Below, piece after piece: positions 1-5,386 of a stretch of DNA of 10,412 nucleotides (its first letter is position 1; each line of letters starts with the position of its first letter). The stretch is from DATBLY01 sp036555125. Its GTDB lineage: Bacteria; Actinomycetota; UBA4738; HRBIN12. Under the pieces are notes generated by a model, which saw nothing but the letters and a program-made list of their open reading frames with translations, did no database searches and was not told where the DNA came from. The stretch spans positions 1 to 10,412 of the forward strand of contig DATBLY010000067.1 of NCBI GenBank assembly GCA_036555125.1, read 5' to 3'. A program made the translations under genes and the position numbers.

Positions 1-1045
1 GGATGACCATCTTCAGGCCGGTCCCCGACCGGATCGTCTCGAACGCCTCGGCGATGTGCTCCAGGGAGAACCGGTGCGTGACGACGCCCTCCAGGTCCAG
101 GCGGCGGCGGTTCAGGTAGTCCATCGTGATCCGGTACTGGCGGTGCGTCGCGCCGTATGCCCCCAGGATCGCGAGCTCCTTGTAGTGGAGCTCGTTCATG
201 TCGAGCGGGCTCACGGGGTCGTGCTTCGGCAGCCCGGCGAAGTACACGACCCTCGCGCGCTTGGCCGCCATCTCCAGGGCCGCCTGCTGCGCCGGCTTCG
301 CCGGCGCCGCGACGCACACGCGCTCCACGCCCACGCCGCCGGTCCGTGACAGCACGCCCTCCACGCCGTTGTCCTCGCCGGCCACCCACGCGTCGTCGAT
401 GAACCGCCCCACGACGCCGAGCGCCAGGTCGAGCCGCTCCTGGCTCACATCCGTCATCCACACCCGGCTCGCACCCCGGTCGCGGGCCATCACGGCCTGC
501 CAACACCCGATCGGGCCGGTCCCGAGGATCATCACCGTGTCGCCGAGCTGCACGTCGAGCTGCTCGATCCCGTTCAGGGCGCATGCGAACGGATCCGCGA
601 CGGTGGCGAGATCCGAGGGGAGATCCTCGGGCAGCGGGATCAGGTTCTTCGTGGCGATCGGCGGGACGCCGGCGAGCTCCGCGTACGCGCCGGGGAACGG
701 GTCGTAGCCGTACAGCAGGTGGTGTTCGCACAGGTTCTGGAAGCCCTCGGTGCACCAGCGGCATTCGCCGCACGTGAGGATCGAGCCGAGGAACACCCGG
801 TCGCCTTCCGCCACGCCCGGCGGCAGGTCCGCCTCCGGGCCGACCTCGAGGAGCGTCCCGACCGGCTCGTGCCCGAGGATCCAAGGCGCCGGCGCCTTCG
901 GATCCCCGTTGAAGAACGTCCGCGCGTCGGTCCCGCAGATCCCGCACGCCTCGACCTTGAGGATCGCGCCGCGCGGATCGAGCTTCGGCTCCTCGACGTC
1001 GCCGACCTCGACGGCGTTGACGTCGGTCATCCGGGCGGCCCTCAT
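1..1045 (-). CDS. Zinc-dependent medium-chain alcohol/polyol dehydrogenase (3' end cut by window edge)
   Basis: Cytoplasmic NAD(P)-dependent oxidoreductase of the MDR superfamily, closest in layout to sorbitol/threonine dehydrogenases; it would oxidise a secondary alcohol of a sugar, polyol or hydroxy acid. The 348 visible residues contain the GroES-like zinc domain: CGICGTD at 34-40 (Cys37 as likely catalytic zinc ligand), GHE at 58-60, and the structural-zinc cysteines 92, 95, 98 and 106 in the usual C-x2-C-x2-C-x7-C spacing. The Rossmann domain has GTGPIG at 175-180 and an aspartate at the end of the next strand (WMTD), which favours NAD over NADP. Family members are about 340-360 residues, so only a few C-terminal residues are missing. 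The start is ATG 1045, which overlaps the aldolase stop (ATGA) and has a strong Shine-Dalgarno; a second in-frame ATG at 1030 lacks one. It is the third gene of the operon with the regulator and aldolase. The family is secure; the substrate is unknown. Confidence 0.93.
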   Translation of the reverse strand, partial: MRAARMTDVNAVEVGDVEEPKLDPRGAILKVEACGICGTDARTFFNGDPKAPAPWILGHEPVGTLLEVGPEADLPPGVAEGDRVFLGSILTCGECRWCTEGFQNLCEHHLLYGYDPFPGAYAELAGVPPIATKNLIPLPEDLPSDLATVADPFACALNGIEQLDVQLGDTVMILGTGPIGCWQAVMARDRGASRVWMTDVSQERLDLALGVVGRFIDDAWVAGEDNGVEGVLSRTGGVGVERVCVAAPAKPAQQAALEMAAKRARVVYFAGLPKHDPVSPLDMNELHYKELAILGAYGATHRQYRITMDYLNRRRLDLEGVVTHRFSLEHIAEAFETIRSGTGLKMVI

Positions 1046-1866
1046 GCGGATAGCTCCTCCTGCAGTGCGGCGTAGGCCTTCTCGGCGGACCATCGCTCGC
1101 GGATCACCCGGGCGAGCGCGCGGGAGATCGCCTCCGGCGAGGCATGCATGAAGATGTTCCGGCCGACGGAGCACCCGACGGCACCGGCAGCCATCGCCTG
1201 CTCCATCCGGGTCAGCAGCTCGAGGTCCTCCAGGCGCGAGCCGCCGGCCAGGACCACCGGGATCCCCGAGGTCGCCTCGACCAGCTTCCCGAACGAGTCC
1301 GCGTCGCCGGGCCAGTTCGTCTTGACGATGTCGGCGCCGAGCTCGGCGCACAGACGCACGTTCCGCCGCAGGTACTCGAACCCGTACTGGTCCTTGAGCT
1401 CCTCCACGGATGCGTACGTCGTGGGGAACTCCGCCTCCGCGATGAACGGCATGCCGAGCGCCTCGCACTCGCGGCCGACCGCGGCGAGGATGTCCATCAT
1501 CCCGGGCTCGGTCTCGCCACCGAGGGCCGTGAAGAGCACGACCGCGTCGGCACCCAGGCGCAGCGCCTCCTCGACCTCGCCGATCTGGACGATCTCCGGA
1601 CGGGACCCGTCGGGGTTCGCCGACGCGGAGAGCAGCATCGCGAGCGAGGTCTCGCGCGCGAAGGCCGGATACGCGATCCGGATCATGCCCTTGCTCATCA
1701 TGATCACGTTCGCGCCGCCGGCCACGGTCTCCGCCGCGCGCGACGTGATGTCCGCGAGTGGCTCCAGGAACGTCGGGGACGTCATGCCGTGATCCAGGGC
1801 GCAGATGATCGACACCCCCGCCGGGTCGATCACGCGCTTCATCCGCATCGCCTTGCCGATGTTCAT
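1042..1866 (-). CDS. Class I aldolase, DhnA/FbaB/LsrF family
   Basis: A 274-residue (beta/alpha)8 Schiff-base aldolase, a typical length for COG1830-type enzymes. This family includes archaeal fructose-bisphosphate aldolase, 2-amino-3,7-dideoxyheptulosonate synthase and LsrF. Visible landmarks are ALDHG on strand 1 (Asp25), the Schiff-base lysine in DIVKTN (Lys182), the phosphate-binding LAGGS (206-210) and GCSVGRNIF (231-239). Both phosphate motifs imply a phosphorylated ketose-like substrate. The catalytic tyrosine of the archaeal enzymes is not obvious: alignment by strand puts Phe147 near that place, while Tyr151 has the family's usual 31-residue distance from the lysine. ATG 1866 overlaps the regulator stop by 4 nt and is preceded by GGAGG and a G7 run about 9 nt away. 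An open frame continues upstream through the regulator gene, but that part is out of frame with it and not coding. Between a HutC regulator and an MDR dehydrogenase it probably acts in sugar or polyol catabolism; the exact reaction is unknown. Confidence 0.92.
   Translation of the reverse strand: MNIGKAMRMKRVIDPAGVSIICALDHGMTSPTFLEPLADITSRAAETVAGGANVIMMSKGMIRIAYPAFARETSLAMLLSASANPDGSRPEIVQIGEVEEALRLGADAVVLFTALGGETEPGMMDILAAVGRECEALGMPFIAEAEFPTTYASVEELKDQYGFEYLRRNVRLCAELGADIVKTNWPGDADSFGKLVEATSGIPVVLAGGSRLEDLELLTRMEQAMAAGAVGCSVGRNIFMHASPEAISRALARVIRERWSAEKAYAALQEELSA
1054..1061 (-). promoter_or_regulatory. Ribosome binding site for the dehydrogenase gene
   Basis: AGGAGGAG read on the minus strand, 8 nt before ATG 1045 and inside the end of the aldolase gene. 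It supports the upstream ATG over the one at 1030 and shows that the dehydrogenase can be initiated independently as well as by coupling to the overlapping stop codon. Confidence 0.75.
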
Positions 1867-2591
1867 CTCGCCCCCCCTCCCGGTCCGCGACGGACCACGC
1901 TGAACTCGAACGCGTCCGCGACGTGATGCTCGTGCGACAGGAGCACGGGCTCGCCGGACGCGTCGTAGTCGACCTGACGCAGGTACAGGATCAAGGCCCC
2001 AGGTTCGATCCGCAGGCGCTTCGCGAGCGCCTTGTCCGCGACCTGGGGCTCGACCGTGACGACGCCGTGCTGGACGGCCACGTCGTTGCGCGCCAGGACG
2101 TCGTAGACCGAGACGTCGCCCGCCGGCTCCAGGGCGCCCGCCGGCAGCAGGGTGGCCCGCACGACGTCCCGCGACCAGACCACCGGCCGGTCGTCGGCCG
2201 TCCGCACCCGCTCGAGCACGACGACCGTGTCGCCGGCCACCAGGTCCAAGGCCCGGGCCTCCTCCGGCGAAGCCGCCGCCGTCCGCACGGCGGTCGATGC
2301 CGTCCCCGGGCGCATCCCGGCGGCACGGATCGCCTCGGAGACCCCGAAGTTGATGTCCAGGTTGTTGCGCAGGCGAGGGCGGCTCGTCGCGTACGTGCCG
2401 GCGCCCCGCGTCCGCGTGACCAGGCCGTCCTCCTCGAGCGAGCGGAGCGCCTCGCGCAGCGTGGCCCGAGAGACGCCCAGGTCGGCGGCCAGCTGCGGCT
2501 CGGGAGGCAGGCGGCTCCCGGCCTCGATCTCGCCGGACGCGATCCGACCGGCGAGCTGATCCCGCACCGCGAAGGAGAGCCGACGCTTCAT
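1863..2591 (-). CDS. GntR-family transcriptional regulator, HutC subfamily (UTRA domain)
   Basis: A 242-residue DNA-binding regulator, normal for the HutC group. Residues 1-70 form the GntR winged helix: the amphipathic lead helix, then SRLPPEPQLAADLGVS (26-41) and the recognition helix RATLREALRSLEEDG. The wing ends in TRGAGTY (61-67). Residues about 90-235 match a UTRA effector domain, with hydrophobic strands such as TVVVLERVR and ILYLRQV and the family's habit of sensing a small metabolite, often a sugar phosphate or similar. It is first in a three-gene operon with the aldolase and dehydrogenase, so it probably represses its own operon and is released by a pathway intermediate. The start ATG 2591 gives the expected N-terminus. 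No Shine-Dalgarno precedes it, and the predicted transcription start lies only about 2-5 nt upstream, so translation is probably leaderless. It may also influence the divergent amidotransferase gene. Confidence 0.94.
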   Translation of the reverse strand: MKRRLSFAVRDQLAGRIASGEIEAGSRLPPEPQLAADLGVSRATLREALRSLEEDGLVTRTRGAGTYATSRPRLRNNLDINFGVSEAIRAAGMRPGTASTAVRTAAASPEEARALDLVAGDTVVVLERVRTADDRPVVWSRDVVRATLLPAGALEPAGDVSVYDVLARNDVAVQHGVVTVEPQVADKALAKRLRIEPGALILYLRQVDYDASGEPVLLSHEHHVADAFEFSVVRRGPGGGAR

Positions 2592-2600
2592 CCGGCGCGA

Positions 2601-2629
2601 AGGCTAGTTTGTCTGACAAAACCCGTCAA
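2601..2629 (-). promoter_or_regulatory. Sigma-70-type promoter of the regulator-aldolase-dehydrogenase operon
   Basis: On the minus strand, -35 TTGACG (2629-2624) and -10 TAGCCT (2606-2601) are separated by exactly 17 bp. The -35 matches consensus at five of six positions, and the -10 keeps the key T, A and final T. Transcription would start near 2593-2596, almost at the ATG, predicting a leaderless or near-leaderless transcript. The whole spacer is occupied by the palindrome at 2608-2620. Confidence 0.65.
2608..2620. promoter_or_regulatory. Candidate GntR operator, perfect palindrome TTTGTC-T-GACAAA
   Basis: Six-base arms are perfectly inverted around a central base. This is an AT-rich island in otherwise GC-rich DNA and lies between the -35 and -10 of the regulator's own promoter. 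The core fits the T-N-GT-N3-AC-N-A pattern known for GntR-type regulators. A bound dimer here would directly block RNA polymerase, so negative autoregulation is the simplest reading. That the adjacent GntR protein binds it is inferred. Confidence 0.65.
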
Positions 2630-2632
2630 CAC

Positions 2633-2650
2633 GGCGCGTCGGACCGCGCC
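2633..2650. repeat. GC-only inverted repeat in the divergent intergenic region
   Basis: GGCGCG (2633-2638) and CGCGCC (2645-2650) form 6-bp arms around a 6-nt spacer. It sits where the upstream half of the rightward promoter would lie, so it could be a second protein site. Short GC-only inverted repeats are common by chance in DNA of this composition. Confidence 0.25.
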
Positions 2651-2651
2651 C

Positions 2652-2657
2652 TAGACT
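2652..2657 (+). promoter_or_regulatory. Possible -10 element of the rightward (amidotransferase-GrpB) promoter
   Basis: TAGACT keeps the conserved T, A and final T of a -10 box and lies 30 nt before the ATG at 2687, giving a leader of roughly 20 nt. No convincing -35 box is seen at 16-18 bp upstream, so activation by a regulator or a different sigma factor is possible. Confidence 0.3.
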
Positions 2658-2686
2658 CGGCTCCCGATGACGACGGATGCCACGCC

Positions 2687-3988
2687 ATGAGCCCGTACCG
2701 CCCGTTGATCGCGGTCGTCGGCTACCACCTGGGCCCGGGACGGGTCACGCGATGGCCGGACGGTGGATACGGGGTTCCCGCGCCCTACCTCGATGCGCTG
2801 CGACGTGCCCACGCGCGGCCCCTGATCGTGTCGCCGGGCGAGCCCGGAGACCCGCAGGAGGTCCTCGAACCGTTCGACGGCCTGCTCCTGGTCGGCGGCG
2901 GCGACGTGGATCCGTCCCGCTACGGGGCAGGACCGGACGCCGAGCACCTCTACGGGATCGAGCCCGACCGCGACGAGCTCGAGATCGCGCTGCTCCGCGA
3001 GGCCCATCGCCGGGCGATGCCGACGCTGTGCGTCTGCCGGGGGATGCAGGTCATGAACGTGGCGTTCGGTGGGACGCTCCACCAGCACCTGCCCGCGATC
3101 GACGGCCTCGTGGAGCACGGCGTTCCCTTGGAGGACACGGTGACGCTGCACGACGTGACGCCCGTCGCCGGGAGTCGCCTGTCGGCCAGCACGAAGTCGC
3201 ACCGCCCGCTCACCTGCTCATCCCATCACCACCAAGGCGTGGACCGGATCGGCGACGGCTTGCTCGTGACCGGGCATGCGCCCGACGGCCTGGTCGAGGC
3301 GATCGAGCTCCCGAACGATCCCGACGATCCCGACGCGCCCTGGATGCTGGGCGTGCAGTGGCACCCGGAAGAGACCGCCGGGACCGACCCGGAGCAGCAA
3401 TCGCTGTTCGACGCGCTGTCGCTGATCGCCCACATCCGCGGCACCAAGGCACGTCCGGGCGCCACCGAGGGGCGGAGCCGCGCGTACGCGATCTCCGACC
3501 ACGACCCCGCGTGGCCGTCGCGATTCGACGCCGAAGCCGAGCGGATCCGCTCGGCCCTCCCGTCGGAGCTCGTGACCCGGATCGAGCACGTGGGGTCGAC
3601 CTCGGTCCCGGGGCTCGCCGCGAAGCCCACGATCGACATCCAACTCTCCCTGACGGCGATGGTGCCTCGATCCGCGTACGTCGATCCGCTACGAGGGCTG
3701 GGCTACCGATGGCTGCTGGACCCGTGGGACGACGAGCACGAGTACTTCTCCCGGGACGTCGACGGGGGGCGCGCGTTCCAGATCCACGTCTGTCCCGCCG
3801 GCAGCGGATGGGAACGACGCCACCTCGCCTTCCGGGACGCCCTCCGCGCCGATCCCGAGCTGACCGCGGCGTACGAGCGCCTGAAGCGCGAGCTCGCGGC
3901 GGCGCACCCTCGAGACATCCAGGCGTACAACGCCGGCAAGACGCCGTTCATCCGGGAGGTGGAGGCCCGCGTGCTGGCATCGGGCTGA
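2687..3988 (+). CDS. C26-type class I glutamine amidotransferase / gamma-glutamyl hydrolase fused to a GrpB (UPF0157) domain
   Basis: A 433-residue cytoplasmic protein with two domains. Residues about 5-250 match the PuuD-like peptidase C26 branch of class I glutamine amidotransferases. They include LLLVGGGDVDPSRYG, the nucleophile elbow CVCRGMQ with Cys117, SHHHQGVDR, and VQWHPE supplying His226 and Glu228, so the full triad is present. PuuD hydrolyses gamma-glutamyl-GABA; related enzymes act on other gamma-glutamyl amides. After a linker (TKARPGATEGR), residues about 262-430 match GrpB/UPF0157. They contain IEHVGSTSVPGLAAKPTID (299-317), with the GST and Asp signature of a nucleotidyltransferase fold, then WERRHLAFRD and KTPFI. 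GrpB is usually a lone protein of about 170 residues or the C-terminal part of actinobacterial CoaE. ATG 2687 is chosen because it gives the normal N-terminus; the frame opens further upstream to a TTG at 2609, but that lies inside the operator. There is no clear Shine-Dalgarno. Families are secure; the joint function is unknown. Confidence 0.9.
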   Translation: MSPYRPLIAVVGYHLGPGRVTRWPDGGYGVPAPYLDALRRAHARPLIVSPGEPGDPQEVLEPFDGLLLVGGGDVDPSRYGAGPDAEHLYGIEPDRDELEIALLREAHRRAMPTLCVCRGMQVMNVAFGGTLHQHLPAIDGLVEHGVPLEDTVTLHDVTPVAGSRLSASTKSHRPLTCSSHHHQGVDRIGDGLLVTGHAPDGLVEAIELPNDPDDPDAPWMLGVQWHPEETAGTDPEQQSLFDALSLIAHIRGTKARPGATEGRSRAYAISDHDPAWPSRFDAEAERIRSALPSELVTRIEHVGSTSVPGLAAKPTIDIQLSLTAMVPRSAYVDPLRGLGYRWLLDPWDDEHEYFSRDVDGGRAFQIHVCPAGSGWERRHLAFRDALRADPELTAAYERLKRELAAAHPRDIQAYNAGKTPFIREVEARVLASG

Positions 3989-4044
3989 GCCTCACGGGAT
4001 GATGCCGACGAGCATGCTGCGTAGCGGCCATCGAATGACCCGGG

Positions 4045-5199
4045 GTGCCCAACGTGGGTGAGATCCGCGTCGTGCGGGCCGAGGGAGACGGGTTCGCCCG
4101 AGGCGTCCAGATCGGCAAGGAGCTCGAGGATCTCCTGCAGGCGTCGGTGACCTTCTACCATCGCTACCTGGAGCGGCGCGGCATCACCTCGCAGGAGCTG
4201 CAGGACCTCCTCACCCCCTACCTCGTGGCCGCGGAGACGGCGTTCCCCGAATCGATGGACGTCCTGAAGGGGATGTCGATCGGGGCGATGGTTCCGATCC
4301 TCGAGCTGTTCTCGATCAACGCGTTCGAGGAGCTCGAGCCTCTGCTCGAGTCCCCGGAGGGCGAGCTCGCGTTCCTGCAGCGGAAGGAGGGGTACCTGAA
4401 GGCGCCGGCCGAGCCATCCGGCGAAGCGCCGGCCGAGCCGCCGGTCCGCCCGCCGATCACGGAGCGGTGCTCCAGCCTGTCGGTGCGGACGCCGGATGGG
4501 ACGCTCCTCGCGCACAACGAGCACTGGCTGGCCGGCGATCTCGGCAACGTCGCCGTCGTGGTCGACGTCCCCCAGAGCGGACGCGTGGCCGTCGCATCGC
4601 CGACCGTCGTGGCCTGCCTGCCGGCGGTGGGGATGAACGCGCACGGCGGTGCGCAGGGGATCGGGTCGCTCACGGCGTCGGACGACGGCTTCGGCGTCCC
4701 CCGCGTGCTGGTGTCACGCAGCGCGCTCGAGGCGCGCGATCGCGCGGACGCGATCGCGCGCGCCGCGATGGCCGGCCGTGCGGGGGGCTACGGTCACGTG
4801 TACGCGTTCGCCGGTGGCGACGCGTTCACCGTCGAGACGTCCGGCCGCCGACACGCCGTCATCGACGCGCCGGGACCGCATACGAACCACTACGTGGATC
4901 GCGAGCTGGCCGAGCTCGCGCCGGAGGCATCCGAGGGCAGCCGCGCCCGGCTCGGTCGCCTGCGTGAGCTGCTCGCCGAGCACCCGGCCTCGCCCGAGGA
5001 CCTGATGGAGGTCATGCGGGATCATCGCTCGGCGCCCCAGGCGATCTGCCTGCATCCCGACCCCGACGAGGGCGACGAGGCCTCCGCGGTGATGTTCTCG
5101 ATGATCGCGGACGTCGACGCCAGGCGCATGTGGGTCGCCGCGGGGAATCCATGCGAGCACGACTTCGAGGAGATCGACCTCCCCGAGCTCCGGGGCTGA
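4045..5199 (+). CDS. Peptidase C45-family Ntn-hydrolase (acyl-CoA:6-aminopenicillanate acyltransferase-like acylase)
   Basis: A 384-residue self-processing Ntn-hydrolase. Fungal relatives swap the acyl group of isopenicillin N, and most bacterial relatives are amide hydrolases or acyltransferases of unknown substrate. The nucleophile is probably Cys142 in ERCSSLSV, followed by DGTLLAHNEHW (the family's asparagine-rich strand), VGMNAHGGAQG (195-205), TNHY (280-283), and a C-terminal HPDPDE ... RRMWVAAGNPCE block. Autocleavage would fall between Arg141 and Cys142, giving an alpha chain of about 141 and a beta chain of about 243 residues. There is no signal peptide, so it acts in the cytoplasm. 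Just before the nucleophile is a Pro/Glu/Ala-rich insert (about 119-137). The start is GTG 4045, since an in-frame stop lies at 4036-4038; a second GTG at 4054 is possible. Neither has a Shine-Dalgarno. It stands 56 bp after the amidotransferase-GrpB gene and 187 bp before a peptide-transporter operon, suggesting a peptide-like or N-acylated substrate. Confidence 0.88.
   Translation: MPNVGEIRVVRAEGDGFARGVQIGKELEDLLQASVTFYHRYLERRGITSQELQDLLTPYLVAAETAFPESMDVLKGMSIGAMVPILELFSINAFEELEPLLESPEGELAFLQRKEGYLKAPAEPSGEAPAEPPVRPPITERCSSLSVRTPDGTLLAHNEHWLAGDLGNVAVVVDVPQSGRVAVASPTVVACLPAVGMNAHGGAQGIGSLTASDDGFGVPRVLVSRSALEARDRADAIARAAMAGRAGGYGHVYAFAGGDAFTVETSGRRHAVIDAPGPHTNHYVDRELAELAPEASEGSRARLGRLRELLAEHPASPEDLMEVMRDHRSAPQAICLHPDPDEGDEASAVMFSMIADVDARRMWVAAGNPCEHDFEEIDLPELRG
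4402..4439 (+). repeat. Imperfect tandem repeat coding the APAEP linker in the C45 gene
   Basis: GCGCCGGCCGAGCC occurs at 4402-4415 and again at 4426-4439, a 24-nt period that keeps frame and encodes APAEP twice. It lies in the Pro-rich insert just upstream of the codon for the nucleophilic cysteine, so copy number could change by slippage without breaking the protein. Confidence 0.75.
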
Positions 5200-5228
5200 C
5201 CGGCACCTATCGCCGGCCGCCGCCCCCG

Positions 5229-5237
5229 TGCTATACA
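5229..5237 (+). promoter_or_regulatory. Likely extended -10 promoter of the peptide-transporter operon
   Basis: TGCTATACA has the TGN extension plus a TATACA box and is one of very few AT-rich spots in the 187-bp gap before the binding-protein gene. No good -35 box is found 16-18 bp upstream, which is usual for extended -10 promoters. Transcription would start near 5244, giving a leader of about 140 nt. Confidence 0.45.
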
Positions 5238-5278
5238 ACCACCGCTCGGTCCGGGGGGCCGGAGCCGCGTGCCCGCGT

Positions 5279-5337
5279 GGGCCGGGGTCCTCCCGGAGGG
5301 AGACGGCCCGCGCGTCGCGCCGCGAACCGTCGGCGCG
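5279..5337 (+). promoter_or_regulatory. Two consecutive potential hairpins in the transporter leader
   Basis: Arms GGGCCG (5279-5284) and CGGCCC (5304-5309) enclose a smaller CCTC/GAGG hairpin. A second hairpin has 7-bp arms CGCGCCG (5316-5322) and CGGCGCG (5331-5337) around an 8-nt loop. Neither is followed by a T run, so they are not intrinsic terminators. They could be an attenuator or stability element, or chance pairing in GC-rich DNA. I recognise no known riboswitch. Confidence 0.25.
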
Positions 5338-5373
5338 ATGAGCCTCGTACTCCCAGGCGAGGGCCCACGACAC

Positions 5374-5380
5374 GAGGAGG
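5374..5380 (+). promoter_or_regulatory. Ribosome binding site deciding the GTG start of the binding protein
   Basis: GAGGAGG lies 6 nt before GTG 5387. It fixes this codon as the start, which in turn gives a proper signal peptide. Confidence 0.85.
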
Positions 5381-5386
5381 CGCAAC

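Noticed and set aside
1..707. Plus-strand open frames opposite the dehydrogenase
   Set aside because: They are composition-driven (Arg, Ala, Pro-rich) and overlap each other, while the minus strand encodes a dehydrogenase with all zinc and cofactor motifs.
1042..2619. A long minus-strand open frame (525 codons) that extends the aldolase upstream through the regulator gene
   Set aside because: The upstream half is Arg/Gly/Pro-rich with no domain and is out of frame with a clear GntR gene. The aldolase has its own ATG at 1866 with a ribosome binding site.
2609..2686. Upstream extension of the amidotransferase-GrpB protein to a TTG start
   Set aside because: The TTG lies inside the palindromic operator, the extra 26 residues resemble nothing in the family, and ATG 2687 gives the normal domain start. 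The same palindrome makes both strands appear to begin with Met-Ser-Asp-Lys, which is coincidental.
4013..4036. Possible promoter elements (CATGCT, TCGAAT) before the GTG start of the C45 gene
   Set aside because: Neither hexamer has a matching -35 box. The 56-bp gap is equally compatible with read-through from the preceding gene.
5200..5216. Hairpin CCGGC-7-GCCGG right after the C45 stop codon, considered as a terminator
   Set aside because: The stem is only 5 bp, and what follows is C/G-rich with no T run, so an intrinsic terminator is not supported.
5338..5386. ATG at 5338 as a small leader peptide or earlier start before the binding protein
   Set aside because: It is in a different frame from the binding protein, runs deep into it, and lacks a ribosome binding site. 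GTG 5387 has GAGGAGG and yields a signal peptide.
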